Part shown: piece by piece, positions 36,188 through 44,331 of the stretch
How positions within the stretch are numbered: position 1 is the stretch's first letter
Layout of the letters: the number at the start of each line of letters is the position of its first letter
Assembly: GCA_946413245.1 (NCBI GenBank)
Contig: CAMKJS010000008.1
Span: 1 to 64,000, forward strand
Reading direction: 5' to 3'
Origin: an uncultured Clostridia bacterium
GTDB lineage: Bacteria; Bacillota; Clostridia; Christensenellales; Aristaeellaceae
Length of the DNA: 64,000 nucleotides
Translations under genes and position numbers: made by a program
Notes under the pieces: generated by a model
The model's input: the letters and a program-made list of their open reading frames with translations, nothing else
Database searches by the model: none
Told to the model about the DNA's origin: nothing

Positions 36188-36227
36188 CAAACCAGTACAA
36201 TCCCAATATAACGGAGGAGGAGTAAAG

Positions 36228-37043
36228 ATGGATCTTCAGGAATTGAAATCCCACGCGCGGCAGGTGCGCAGGGATATCATCATCATGACTTCAAAAGCAG
36301 GCGCAGGCCATCCCGGCGGCTCCCTTTCCTGCACGGACGCTCTGGTGGCGCTGTATTTCGAGATTATGAAGAATGTCGATCCGAAGGACGACAAGAATCC
36401 GAACCGGGACAGGTTTGTGCTCTCCAAGGGCCATGCCGCTCCCGCGCTGTACGGCACCCTGTGCGAACGCGGCTATTTCGGGCCGGAGGAGTTCGACCGT
36501 TTCCGTCAGCTGCACGGGATTCTGCAGGGGCATCCGGACATTAAAAAGTGCCCAGGCGTGGACGCTTCCACAGGCTCCCTGGGGCAGGGGATTTCCATTG
36601 CCGTCGGCATGGCGCTGGGCGCGAAGCACACGGGCAATCCCTGCCACGTCTACACGATGATCGGCGACGGAGAAAGCCAGGAAGGTCTGGTCTGGGAAGC
36701 CAGCATGGCCGCTGCCCATTACCATCTGGACAATCTGACGGTGATCCTGGATCACAACGGACTGCAGATTGACGGAAGCAACGACGAAGTCATGAGTCTG
36801 GGAGACATCAAGGCGAAAGCCCTGGCCTTCGGCTACGACGTAGTTGAGGTCGCCGACGGGAACGACATGCAGCAGGTGCTGGACGCGCTGCGTGTTCCGC
36901 CGTGCCCCGGAAAACCGCGCTACATCCTGATGAACACGCTGAAGGGAAAAGGCGTCAGCTATATGGAAGGTCAGGTTGGATGGCACGGCAAGGCTCCGAA
37001 CGCTGAACAGGCTGAACAGGCTTTGAAGGAACTGGAGGGATAA
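36228..37043 (+). CDS. tktN: Transketolase, N-terminal subunit
   Basis: A 271-residue thiamine-diphosphate-binding half of a split transketolase of the pentose phosphate pathway. Seen are AGAGHPGGSLSCTDALVALY, KGHAAPALYGTL, STGSLGQGISIAVGMALG and the GDGESQEGLVWEASMAAAHY block with the ThDP motif GDG...N. The ATG at 36228 follows GGAGGAGG by about 7 bases; the frame opens earlier only inside the promoter. The C-terminal subunit gene starts two bases after the stop. Confidence 0.9.
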   Translation: MDLQELKSHARQVRRDIIIMTSKAGAGHPGGSLSCTDALVALYFEIMKNVDPKDDKNPNRDRFVLSKGHAAPALYGTLCERGYFGPEEFDRFRQLHGILQGHPDIKKCPGVDASTGSLGQGISIAVGMALGAKHTGNPCHVYTMIGDGESQEGLVWEASMAAAHYHLDNLTVILDHNGLQIDGSNDEVMSLGDIKAKALAFGYDVVEVADGNDMQQVLDALRVPPCPGKPRYILMNTLKGKGVSYMEGQVGWHGKAPNAEQAEQALKELEG

Positions 37044-37045
37044 TC

Positions 37046-37963
37046 ATGGAGAAGAAAGCAGTACGCGTCGCCTACGGCGAAGCCCTTGTAAAACTCGGCG
37101 AAACCAATGAAAAAGTAGTGGTTCTGGATGCTGACCTTGCTTCCGCGACGATGACCAACGCCTTCAAAAAAGCCTTCCCCGGGCGCTTCTACGACTGCGG
37201 GATCGCCGAAGCGAACATGGTCGATATGGCTGCCGGCATGAGCACCATGGGCCTGATCCCTTTCTGCTCCACCTTCGCGGTTTTCGCGGGGCGAAACTAC
37301 GATCAGATCCGGAACGGCGTATGCTATCCGAAATTCAACGTAAAATTCGGCTTCAGCCATGCCGGAATCACGCTGGGCGAAGACGGCGGAAGCCATCAGG
37401 CTATCGAGGACATCGCGCTGATGCGGGTGCTGCCCGGCATGACCGTGTTCGTCCCGTCAGACGCCAACGAATGCTATCAGTGCGTGGAAGCCGCGGCTAA
37501 GATTGACGGCCCGGTGTTTATCCGGACGGCCAGGCTGCCTTCTCCCGTATATGATCCCCGGCCCTTCACCGTCGGTAAGGGAACCGTGATCCGGGACGGA
37601 AAGGACTGCGTGCTCTTTACCTGCGGCATTCAGCTGGAGCACGTGATCAACGCTGCTGAAATACTGGCAGGGAAGGGAATCGACGCGGCCGTCGTCTCCT
37701 TCCATACGCTGAAGCCCTTCGACACGGAGCTGGCCAGGGCCTATACGGCGAAGTGCAAAAAGGTGTTCACCATCGAAGAGCATTCCGTCATCGGCGGTCT
37801 CGGAGACACGGTTGCGCCGGCGATCATCGGCTACGGTGTGGAAACGTTCGAAAAGATCGGTATCAACGACGAATTCGGCCAGAGCGGCAAGCCGGCGGAT
37901 CTGCTGGTGGAATACGGTCTGACCGGGCCGCAGCTGGCTGACAGGATCGCGGCAGCTCTGTAA
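37046..37963 (+). CDS. tktC: Transketolase, C-terminal subunit
   Basis: A 305-residue pyrimidine-binding half plus C-terminal domain of transketolase. Seen are VVVLDADLASATM, DCGIAEANMVDMAAGMSTMG (with the conserved glutamate of the ThDP site), SHAGITLGEDGGSHQAIED and EEHSVIGGLGDTVAPAI. It works as a heterodimer pair with the upstream gene to interconvert sugar phosphates. A GC-rich hairpin lies between it and the kinase gene downstream. Confidence 0.9.
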   Translation: MEKKAVRVAYGEALVKLGETNEKVVVLDADLASATMTNAFKKAFPGRFYDCGIAEANMVDMAAGMSTMGLIPFCSTFAVFAGRNYDQIRNGVCYPKFNVKFGFSHAGITLGEDGGSHQAIEDIALMRVLPGMTVFVPSDANECYQCVEAAAKIDGPVFIRTARLPSPVYDPRPFTVGKGTVIRDGKDCVLFTCGIQLEHVINAAEILAGKGIDAAVVSFHTLKPFDTELARAYTAKCKKVFTIEEHSVIGGLGDTVAPAIIGYGVETFEKIGINDEFGQSGKPADLLVEYGLTGPQLADRIAAAL

Positions 37964-37993
37964 GTTTACGATCCGGTTTCCCATGATCCTTGT

Positions 37994-38022
37994 CCCGCGG
38001 CGGAACTCCGTTTCCGCCCGGG
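37994..38022 (+). other. GC-rich hairpin between transketolase and kinase genes
   Basis: CCCG-C-GGCGGAA (37994-38005) can pair with TTCCGCC-CGGG (38012-38022), leaving one bulged C and a six-base loop. No T-run follows, so it is not a classical terminator. It may stabilise or attenuate the upstream mRNA. Confidence 0.45.
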
Positions 38023-38042
38023 CATGAAGGAGTGCACCGCGT

Positions 38043-38909
38043 ATGTACGTTTTTCTGCTGAATCCGGCTGCCGGTTCCGGGCGTCCCCTGCGCATCATGC
38101 AAGATCTGGAGGCGGTCCTGCGGGAACGCGGCGTGCCATACCGGATTGAGCCCTCCAAATCAGTGGGACACTGTACGGAACTGGCGCGGATGGAGGCGGC
38201 AAACCCGGCCGTTACCGCCGTCGTCGCCGTAGGCGGGGACGGGACCGTGTCCGAGGTGGCCGCGGGCCTGCGGGGCACCGGGAAAGCCATGGGGATTATC
38301 CCGGCCGGAACAGGAAACGACTGGATCAAAAGCGTGGGAATCCCGCCGGAGCCGCTGAAGGCGCTGGAGTTTCTGCTGGCGCACGAGGCCCGGCCGGTGG
38401 ATACGGGAACCGTCAACGACCGTTTTTTCGTGAACGTCTGCGGGACAGGGTTCGACGTGACGGTGCTGGATTATACGCTGAAGTTTAAGGACCGGTTTCA
38501 CGGGCTGACCCCGTATCTGCTGGGACTGATCAACGCGATCTCTCATTACAGGCCGGTCAGGCTGACCGTAACCTGGGACGGGCAGACGGAAGAGGGGCTG
38601 TATCTGGTGTGCTCCATCGCCAACGGAAGGTTTATCGGCGGCGGAATCCCCATCTGCCCGGCAGCTGAGCCCGCGGACGGGATGCTGGACCTGGTGCTGA
38701 TTCAGAATGTGAAGCGGTGGAAGATTCCGTTCTATCTTCCCGGTCTGATGCTTTCGCGGGATTTGAAATTCAGCGTTACGAAGCATGTCCGGGCGCGGTG
38801 CGTCCGGATTCAGGGGGAAAACCTCCGGATCAATATCGACGGGGAAATTGTGGACGAAAGCGACGTAACGTTTGAGATTCATCCCGCGTCCCTGCTGCTG
38901 ATCTCCTGA
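38043..38909 (+). CDS. Diacylglycerol kinase catalytic-domain lipid kinase (DgkB/YegS type)
   Basis: A 288-residue lipid kinase of the DAGK_cat family that phosphorylates diacylglycerol or a related lipid for phospholipid turnover. Family motifs are LLNPAAGSGRP at the start, VVAVGGDGTVSEVAAGL (nucleotide loop), IIPAGTGNDW, and a C-terminal beta domain ending FEIHPASLLLI. AAGGAG lies about 10 bases before the ATG. The exact lipid substrate cannot be told from the sequence. Confidence 0.85.
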   Translation: MYVFLLNPAAGSGRPLRIMQDLEAVLRERGVPYRIEPSKSVGHCTELARMEAANPAVTAVVAVGGDGTVSEVAAGLRGTGKAMGIIPAGTGNDWIKSVGIPPEPLKALEFLLAHEARPVDTGTVNDRFFVNVCGTGFDVTVLDYTLKFKDRFHGLTPYLLGLINAISHYRPVRLTVTWDGQTEEGLYLVCSIANGRFIGGGIPICPAAEPADGMLDLVLIQNVKRWKIPFYLPGLMLSRDLKFSVTKHVRARCVRIQGENLRINIDGEIVDESDVTFEIHPASLLLIS

Positions 38910-38954
38910 AACGTGTGATTGCGAACCGGAATAACTTGGAAGGAGCGGATTGCA

Positions 38955-39656
38955 ATGGCGGATTTGAACAAAAATCTGAAAAGTCTGTGGATGAAAGGAA
39001 TGCAGGCCATCGGGAATACTGCTTCCAGCATCGCGAGCAATACCAAATACAAGCTGGACGAAATGAATCTTCTGAACAGAAGGCGTGAGATTCTGGCGGA
39101 TTTCGGCGCAAAGGCCTATGCCCTGTGGCAGAAGGGAGAAACCTTCCCCGGTGAGCTGCAGGAAATGCTCTGCGAGCTGGGCGCGGTGGACGAGAAGCTG
39201 AACGATATGCGGGCGGAAAAGATCTCCGGCATGAGCGAAGCGGAGGAACCCGCGGAGCCTGCGGAGGAACCGGCGCCGGAAGAAGCTACGGAACCTGAAG
39301 AGCCGGCGGAGCCTGAAGAACCGGCGGAGCCTGAAGAGCCGGCGGAGCCTGAAGAACCAGCCGAGCCTGAAGAGCCCGCGGAACCTGAAGAACCCGTGAA
39401 GCCCGAAAAAGCGGCGGAACCCGAAGAACCCGTTGTACCCGAAGAACCTGTAGTACCCGAAGAACCTGCGGTACCCGAGGAAATACCGGTTCCCCAGGCC
39501 ATACAGGATCTGTTTGAGGAAGCCCCTTCCGTTCACGCCATGGCGGAAAAGGTGAATCAGTCCCTGGACCAGATGGGCGAAAACCTGAAGAAGTTTTCCG
39601 ACGATCTGAATAACGGGATTGACGAGCTGACCAAACAGATTCAGTCCGGCGAATAA
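38955..39656 (+). CDS. Acidic Glu-Pro repeat protein, function unknown
   Basis: A 233-residue cytoplasmic protein (no signal or membrane segment) with three parts. Residues 1-100 form a helical domain (LKSLWMKGMQAIGN, YKLDEMNLLNRRREILADFG). Residues about 110-180 are hexad repeats of the EPEEPA type, encoded by an 18-base tandem repeat. The last 50 residues look amphipathic and helical (VNQSLDQMGENLKKFSDDL). The N-terminal part is reminiscent of small helical proteins common in Clostridia, but I recognise no named family. AAGGAGCG precedes the ATG at 38955; a terminator follows. Confidence 0.7.
   Translation: MADLNKNLKSLWMKGMQAIGNTASSIASNTKYKLDEMNLLNRRREILADFGAKAYALWQKGETFPGELQEMLCELGAVDEKLNDMRAEKISGMSEAEEPAEPAEEPAPEEATEPEEPAEPEEPAEPEEPAEPEEPAEPEEPAEPEEPVKPEKAAEPEEPVVPEEPVVPEEPAVPEEIPVPQAIQDLFEEAPSVHAMAEKVNQSLDQMGENLKKFSDDLNNGIDELTKQIQSGE
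39291..39488 (+). repeat. Eleven-unit 18-base coding tandem repeat
   Basis: Units of the GAGCCTGAAGAACCGGCG type encode Glu-Pro-Glu-Glu-Pro-Ala. The first six units (39291-39398) are nearly identical, with mostly silent GAA/GAG and CCG/CCA/CCC changes; the last five are degenerate. The repeat lies inside the acidic repeat protein and could vary in copy number. Confidence 0.85.
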
Positions 39657-39672
39657 CGCGGAACATCCCATC

Positions 39673-39700
39673 CCCCTTCCCGAACGGGAAGGGGTTTTTT
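39673..39700 (+). terminator. Rho-independent terminator after the Glu-Pro repeat gene
   Basis: A perfect ten-base stem CCCCTTCCCG / CGGGAAGGGG with a two-base AA centre, followed by six T. A new promoter begins two bases later. Confidence 0.92.
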
Positions 39701-39701
39701 G

Positions 39702-39730
39702 TTGAACTGAAGGGGAGTTTTTGGTATAAT
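39702..39730 (+). promoter_or_regulatory. Promoter for the membrane protein-cysS-dnaX unit
   Basis: TTGAAC (39702-39707), a 17-base spacer and TATAAT (39725-39730), with TTGG just before the -10. It begins directly after the terminator T-run and lies 28 bases upstream of the first start codon. Confidence 0.8.
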
Positions 39731-39758
39731 GTCCCCTGAAAACGGGAGGAGGGAAGGC

Positions 39759-40370
39759 ATGATGCGTTATTTTACGGCAATCCTCTTATGCATAATGCTG
39801 GTATGCGGGTGTATGGGCCCGGCCTGCGCGGAAGACAAACCGGGGATCGGACTGCAGCAGGATGAATGGACATGGACCGCGGGTGAAGTCGCGACTTTTA
39901 AGGGCACCGTCCCCGCCGCCGGTCTGGATCCGGAGGACACCAGCCTGTGTATTTCCGTGAAAACGGTTCCCGAGCAGGATGATCCGGGGAAATGCGTGTT
40001 TACTTCCCTGAACGGGAAAAGAATCAAGATCCGGAATCAGTCAGCCACAGTCAGCCTGACCGGCACCGCGGGGTCGGAGAAAATATCCTTCGAAGGAAGC
40101 TGGTTCATCCCGGAGGACGGCCAGTTCAAACAGGTTACGCTGACCCTTGTTGTGATGAAAACCTCCACGGGAGAGACGCTGGATTCGGTCTCGCTGTCCT
40201 GTGAGAACGGAGAATGGTACGAAGGCGGAAGCGGGCAGCCTTTCCGTCTGCCGGTTGATCTGAATCAGCTGTGCTGGATTCTCGGGGCGGCCTGTATTGT
40301 CCTGTGGGGCGCGGCAATCCTGCGCAGCGTTCTGATCCGGCGAAGAAAATCATCAGCAGAAAAGGAGTAA
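39759..40370 (+). CDS. Secreted or type I membrane protein, function unknown
   Basis: A 203-residue protein. The signal peptide (RYFTAILLCIMLVCGCMG) could be cut after ACA by signal peptidase I; VCGC is a poor lipobox. A beta-rich extracellular part of about 140 residues follows, including a Thr/Ser-rich stretch. One transmembrane helix lies at about residues 172-193, with an RRRK stop-transfer signal. No catalytic motif or family is recognised. GGAGG(GAAGG) precedes the tandem ATG codons at 39759 and 39762. cysS follows six bases after the stop. Confidence 0.72.
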   Translation: MMRYFTAILLCIMLVCGCMGPACAEDKPGIGLQQDEWTWTAGEVATFKGTVPAAGLDPEDTSLCISVKTVPEQDDPGKCVFTSLNGKRIKIRNQSATVSLTGTAGSEKISFEGSWFIPEDGQFKQVTLTLVVMKTSTGETLDSVSLSCENGEWYEGGSGQPFRLPVDLNQLCWILGAACIVLWGAAILRSVLIRRRKSSAEKE

Positions 40371-40376
40371 AAACTT

Positions 40377-41783
40377 ATGCAGATATATAACAGCCTGTCA
40401 CGGAAAAAGGAAACTCTGGTTCCCGTCCACGAGGGGAAAGTGGGCATTTATGCCTGCGGTCCCACCGTATATAACTATTTTCATATCGGCAACGCCAGGC
40501 CCTTCATCACCTTCGACGTTCTGCGCAGACAGCTGGAACGGGAAGGCTACGACGTGACGTTCGTCCAGAATTTTACGGATATTGACGACAAGATGATCCG
40601 GCGGGCGCAGGAGGAAGGAATCACGGTCGCCGAGCTCGCGGACCGGTTTATCGCGGAATACTATACGGACGCGAAGGCACTCGGGATCCGTCCCGCCACC
40701 GTGCACCCGAAAGCGACGGAGCATATTCCGGAGATCATTGACCTGATTCAGAGGCTGATCGCGAAGGGTCGCGCATACGCAACGCCTTCCGGAGACGTGT
40801 ATTACCGCGTGTCCGCTTTCCCCGGATACGGAAAGCTGTCGGGCCAGAGCGTCGAGGACAGGGAAATGGGCGCCAGCGAACGGCTGGACGTGGAAACGGA
40901 TAAGGAAGCTCCGGCGGATTTTGCTCTGTGGAAGGCGCAGAAGCCCGGGGAACCGGCGTGGGACAGCCCCTGGGGAAAGGGCAGGCCCGGCTGGCATATC
41001 GAATGCTCCGCCATGAGCATGAAATATCTGGGAGAAACCTTTGATATTCACTGCGGCGGAAAGGACCTGCTGTTCCCGCATCACGAGAATGAAATCGCCC
41101 AGAGCGAGGGAGCGACGGGAAAGCCTTACGTGCACTACTGGATGCATAACGGGTTCATCAATGTCGACAACCAGAAGATGAGCAAGAGCCTGAACAATTT
41201 CTTCACGGTCCGGGACATTTCGAAGGAATACGACCTCGAGGCCGTCCGGCTGTTCATGCTCAGCGCGCATTACCGCAGCCCCATCAATTTCTCCAGGGAT
41301 CAGATCGAAGCCGCCAACGCCAGTTTGAACCGGCTGTATACCGCGCGGGATCATCTGCGCTTTCAGATTGAAAACGCGGAGGAAAAAGTGCCCACTCCGG
41401 AGGAGGAGGCCTTCATCGAACGGCTGAAAGGCTATGAACAGCAGTTTGACGCCGCGATGGACGACGATCTGAACACCGCGGATGCCCTCGGCGCGATCTT
41501 TGAGATGGTCCGGGACGCCAACGGATTCGTTCAGCCGGGCGTTTCAAAACAGACCGCGGTCCGGGCCATGGAAAGCCTGAAGGCGGTGTGCGGCGTTCTC
41601 GGCCTGCTGACGAAAGAGGAAGACGGGCTGCCGGAGGAAGTGGCCAAAATGGTCCAGGAACGCGCGGAAGCCCGGAAGAACAAGGACTGGAAGCGCAGCG
41701 ACGAACTGCGGGACGCGATCCGGAACGCCGGATATATTCTGGAGGATACCAAACAGGGGCAGAAAGTGCGGAAAGATGTCTGA
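40377..41783 (+). CDS. cysS: Cysteinyl-tRNA synthetase
   Basis: A 468-residue class I synthetase charging tRNA-Cys. Motifs are GPTVYNYFHIGNARPF (HIGH box), zinc ligands including C in ECSAMS and HHENEIAQSE, and the KMSKSLNN loop. The C-terminal helical part is of normal length. The ComEA-like gene overlaps its last eight bases. No T-box leader is present upstream because the gap is only six bases. Confidence 0.95.
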   Translation: MQIYNSLSRKKETLVPVHEGKVGIYACGPTVYNYFHIGNARPFITFDVLRRQLEREGYDVTFVQNFTDIDDKMIRRAQEEGITVAELADRFIAEYYTDAKALGIRPATVHPKATEHIPEIIDLIQRLIAKGRAYATPSGDVYYRVSAFPGYGKLSGQSVEDREMGASERLDVETDKEAPADFALWKAQKPGEPAWDSPWGKGRPGWHIECSAMSMKYLGETFDIHCGGKDLLFPHHENEIAQSEGATGKPYVHYWMHNGFINVDNQKMSKSLNNFFTVRDISKEYDLEAVRLFMLSAHYRSPINFSRDQIEAANASLNRLYTARDHLRFQIENAEEKVPTPEEEAFIERLKGYEQQFDAAMDDDLNTADALGAIFEMVRDANGFVQPGVSKQTAVRAMESLKAVCGVLGLLTKEEDGLPEEVAKMVQERAEARKNKDWKRSDELRDAIRNAGYILEDTKQGQKVRKDV

Positions 41784-42129
41784 GCGGCTGAAGCACCGGA
41801 TCGGGCTGATCCTGCTCTGGGCGGCGGCCGTCACGTGCCTGCTTCTGCTGCTGTGGAATCAACCGGCGCGGAAGCAGGATTCCTATACCGCGTCCGGAAG
41901 GGCGGGCGTTCTGCCGGAGGCGGTTTATCCCTCCGGAACGATCCGGATCAACCAGGCGGAAGCGGAGGACCTGCTGGAGCTGCCGGGCATCGGAGAGACG
42001 CTGTCCGCTATGATCCTGGAAGAAAGGAATCTAAACGGGCCGTTTTTCTATCCGGAGGATCTGATCTCCGTGAAGGGGATCGGAAAGCAGAAGCTGAAAC
42101 AAATTCTTGAGTATCTGGACTTTGATTAG
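41776..42129 (+). CDS. ComEA-like helix-hairpin-helix protein
   Basis: A 117-residue membrane-anchored DNA-binding protein. A transmembrane segment spans about residues 9-27. The C-terminal 60 residues hold a ComEA-type helix-hairpin-helix pair: INQAEAEDLLELPGIGETLS and PEDLISVKGIGKQKLKQI. ComEA proteins bind DNA during uptake; no comEB or comEC lies next to it here, so a competence role is uncertain. The ATG overlaps cysS. Confidence 0.8.
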   Translation: MSERLKHRIGLILLWAAAVTCLLLLLWNQPARKQDSYTASGRAGVLPEAVYPSGTIRINQAEAEDLLELPGIGETLSAMILEERNLNGPFFYPEDLISVKGIGKQKLKQILEYLDFD

Positions 42130-42146
42130 GAAGAGGGCAGAAAGAC

Positions 42147-43784
42147 GTGGCATATCGCGCCTTGTACCGGCAATGGCGTCCGGCAACTTTTTCCCAGGTC
42201 GTCGGCCAGAAAGCGGTGATCGAAACGCTGCGCAATCAGGTGGTAACGAACCGGATTGCGCACGCGTATCTTTTCTGCGGTTCCCGGGGAACCGGAAAAA
42301 CATCCACCGCGAAGATCCTCGCCAAAGCAATCAACTGTGAAAATCCGCAGGACGGGGATCCCTGCGGCGAATGTCCGAACTGCCTTCGGGTGGACAATGA
42401 GGAAAGCCTGGACATCATCGAAATCGACGCGGCCAGCAACAACGGGGTCGACGAAATGCGCGATCTCCGCGATACCGTAAAATATCCCCCGCAATACGGG
42501 CAGTACAAGGTCTATATCATCGACGAAGTTCATATGCTGTCGACGTCGGCGTTCAACGCGCTGCTGAAAACACTGGAAGAACCGCCGGCGCATATCGTGT
42601 TCATTCTCGCGACGACGGAGCCCCAGAAACTGCCGGCTACCATCCTCAGCCGCTGCCAGCGGTTCGATTTCGGCCGGATTTCCGCGGCCCAGATTCAGGG
42701 AAGGCTGCGGGAAGCGGTTGCCGGAGCGGGCAGCGAAGCGACGGACGGAGCGCTGATGCAGATTGCCAGGGCGGCCGAAGGCGGCATGCGGGACGCGCTG
42801 AGCATTCTGGACATGTGTCTCGGATACGGCAAACCGGTTACCGAAGAGCTGGTCCGGAGCGTTCTGGGCACCAGCGACCGCTCCTTCCTCTTCCGGTTTG
42901 CGGACGCCATCGCCCGGGAAGACGCAGCGGAAGTATTCCGGCTGATCGACCGGCTGATGCGGGACGGACGGGAGCCTTCGACCTTTGCCCGGGAATTCAG
43001 CAGCCATATCCGGATGCTTCTGACCGTCAAATGCTGCGGAAAGGAAGCCGCCGGGATCACGGAACTGACCGAGGAAGACCTGCAGGAATATTTCAGGCAG
43101 AGCGAAGCGTTCACCGTGACGAGGCTGATGGCCGCGCTGGATCTGTTTCTGGCGCTGGAGACCGGAATGCGTTATTCCGCCTCTCCGCGGCTCGCGCTGG
43201 AAAACACGAGCCTGAAATGCTGTCTGCGCACCGGAGAAACCGACGCGAGGGCGCTGAGCGACCGGATTGAGGAACTGGAAAAGAAAATGGAGGAGCTGGT
43301 CCGGCACGGTGTTCCCGCAGCGGAACCTAAACCGGCCGGCGCCTCCGGAAAGGCTTCCGCCGGGAAAGCCGCGCAGGAGAAGAAGGCGCAGGCGGAACCG
43401 CAGGCCGGGCAGGCCGCGGGAAAAGCTGCGGCGGGAGGGCCCGACAGCGTCTGGAAGGAAGCGCTTCAGCAGATCAAAAAAAAGGAACCGGCGGTGTTTG
43501 GCATGCTGAGCCAGGGAGATTTCACCGGGAAGCAGGGGAACGAATTCGTCTGGAGATCCCGGGAGATCGGATCCTTCTTCACCATCGCGCTGAATCAGCC
43601 GGACAGAAGGAAAAAGGTCGCGGATATCCTGACGGAAATTGCCGGGGAGGCCTGCGCGTTCCGGGCGACGGATCCGGACGCCCGGGGAAAGGAAGAAGAC
43701 GGCCTTGCGGAACAGCGGTATCTTGATCCGCTGATCGACACCTTCGGCAAAGGGGCCGTGGACGTGGTCGAAAATCTGGAATAA
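42147..43784 (+). CDS. dnaX: DNA polymerase III subunit gamma/tau
   Basis: A 545-residue clamp-loader ATPase. Seen are the N-terminal YRALYRQWRPATFSQVVGQ, Walker A GSRGTGKTSTAK, zinc cysteines in CGECPNC, Walker B IIDEVHMLS and sensor 1 ILATTEPQKLP. A Lys/Ala/Pro-rich linker covers about residues 385-440, then the tau-specific C-terminus. It starts with GTG; AGAGGG lies about 9 bases upstream. An A8 tract at codon 444 may allow a frameshifted gamma form; see the findings. A shared terminator with yajC follows. Confidence 0.93.
   Translation: MAYRALYRQWRPATFSQVVGQKAVIETLRNQVVTNRIAHAYLFCGSRGTGKTSTAKILAKAINCENPQDGDPCGECPNCLRVDNEESLDIIEIDAASNNGVDEMRDLRDTVKYPPQYGQYKVYIIDEVHMLSTSAFNALLKTLEEPPAHIVFILATTEPQKLPATILSRCQRFDFGRISAAQIQGRLREAVAGAGSEATDGALMQIARAAEGGMRDALSILDMCLGYGKPVTEELVRSVLGTSDRSFLFRFADAIAREDAAEVFRLIDRLMRDGREPSTFAREFSSHIRMLLTVKCCGKEAAGITELTEEDLQEYFRQSEAFTVTRLMAALDLFLALETGMRYSASPRLALENTSLKCCLRTGETDARALSDRIEELEKKMEELVRHGVPAAEPKPAGASGKASAGKAAQEKKAQAEPQAGQAAGKAAAGGPDSVWKEALQQIKKKEPAVFGMLSQGDFTGKQGNEFVWRSREIGSFFTIALNQPDRRKKVADILTEIAGEACAFRATDPDARGKEEDGLAEQRYLDPLIDTFGKGAVDVVENLE
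43476..43485 (+). other. Candidate slippery A8 tract in dnaX
   Basis: Eight A followed by GG; the zero-frame codons AAA AAA AAG give the heptamer A-AAA-AAG. A shift to +1 (or loss of one A) meets TGA at 43507-43509 and would give a gamma-like product of about 453 residues; a -1 shift runs to TGA at 43724. A purine-rich AAGGAAG lies 14 bases upstream. Experimental use is unproven. Confidence 0.45.
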
Positions 43785-43790
43785 AAAGGA

Positions 43791-43822
43791 ATGCCTGATC
43801 CGGCTGCGGATCAGGCATTTTC
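43791..43822. terminator. Bidirectional terminator between dnaX and yajC
   Basis: A perfect 12-base stem ATGCCTGATCCG / CGGATCAGGCAT with the loop GCTG, followed by TTTT on the plus strand and preceded by AAAAA (a T-run on the minus strand). It can end both convergent genes. Confidence 0.88.
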
Positions 43823-43847
43823 AGACGATATCGGCACGGACGCGGGA

Positions 43848-44261
43848 TCAGTTCAGATCCTGCGCGTCATTCTCAATCGTAACTTCCTCGACGCTGCGGA
43901 TACCCCAGCGTGCGATGACCATGGTCAGGTTGTCACGCCCGACGGACAGGGTGACGGTGTCGTCCTTAATCCCGACGATCGTGCCGTAGATGCCGCCGAT
44001 GGTGCAGACCCGGTCCCCGGCCTTGAGGTTGTTCAGCATTTCCTTAACCTGCTTGTCCTTTTTCCGCTGAGGACGGATCAGCATGAACCAGAACACGACG
44101 AAAATCAGAACCAGCGGCAGGAACGTGGTAACCAGAGCCGCAACGGTGTTCGCGGTGCCTACGGTGCCTTCAGCGCCTTCCGCGGCACCGGCAGCGGCGT
44201 CCGCGGCGCCGGCGGCTTCCTCAGCCACTGCGGCGGCAATCCCTAACAGTTTTTCCAGCAT
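43848..44261 (-). CDS. yajC: Preprotein translocase subunit YajC
   Basis: A 137-residue inner-membrane protein of the Sec accessory complex. An Ala/Glu-rich N-terminus of about 45 residues precedes the single membrane helix (LVTTFLPLVLIFVVFWFMLI), then RPQRKKDKQVKEM, LKAGDRVCTIGGIYGTIV and a small beta domain, all family features. It stands alone, without secD/secF downstream. AAAGGAG lies about 10 bases before the ATG. Confidence 0.92.
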   Translation of the reverse strand: MLEKLLGIAAAVAEEAAGAADAAAGAAEGAEGTVGTANTVAALVTTFLPLVLIFVVFWFMLIRPQRKKDKQVKEMLNNLKAGDRVCTIGGIYGTIVGIKDDTVTLSVGRDNLTMVIARWGIRSVEEVTIENDAQDLN

Positions 44262-44294
44262 CAGACAGAACTCCTTTCAAAGTAACTAACAAGG

Positions 44295-44323
44295 ATTATA
44301 CCAAAGAAAGCAATCCGGCACAA
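44295..44323 (-). promoter_or_regulatory. yajC promoter
   Basis: On the minus strand TTGTGC (44318-44323), a 17-base spacer and TATAAT (44295-44300) with TGG in front, an extended -10. It lies just downstream of the DUF1667 gene, so yajC has its own transcript. Confidence 0.78.
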
Positions 44324-44331
44324 GGGGAAAA

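Noticed and set aside
39291-39488. CRISPR-like tandem repeat
   Set aside because: Units are contiguous 18-base codon repeats without spacers, in frame in a protein gene.
39116-39502. Gly/Ser-repeat antisense protein
   Set aside because: It is the complement of the Glu-Pro coding repeat and has no start context.
43484-43726. -1 frameshift product of dnaX as the gamma subunit
   Set aside because: The -1 frame stays open for 80 codons, which would not give a short gamma; only the +1/one-A-deletion route gives a prompt stop.
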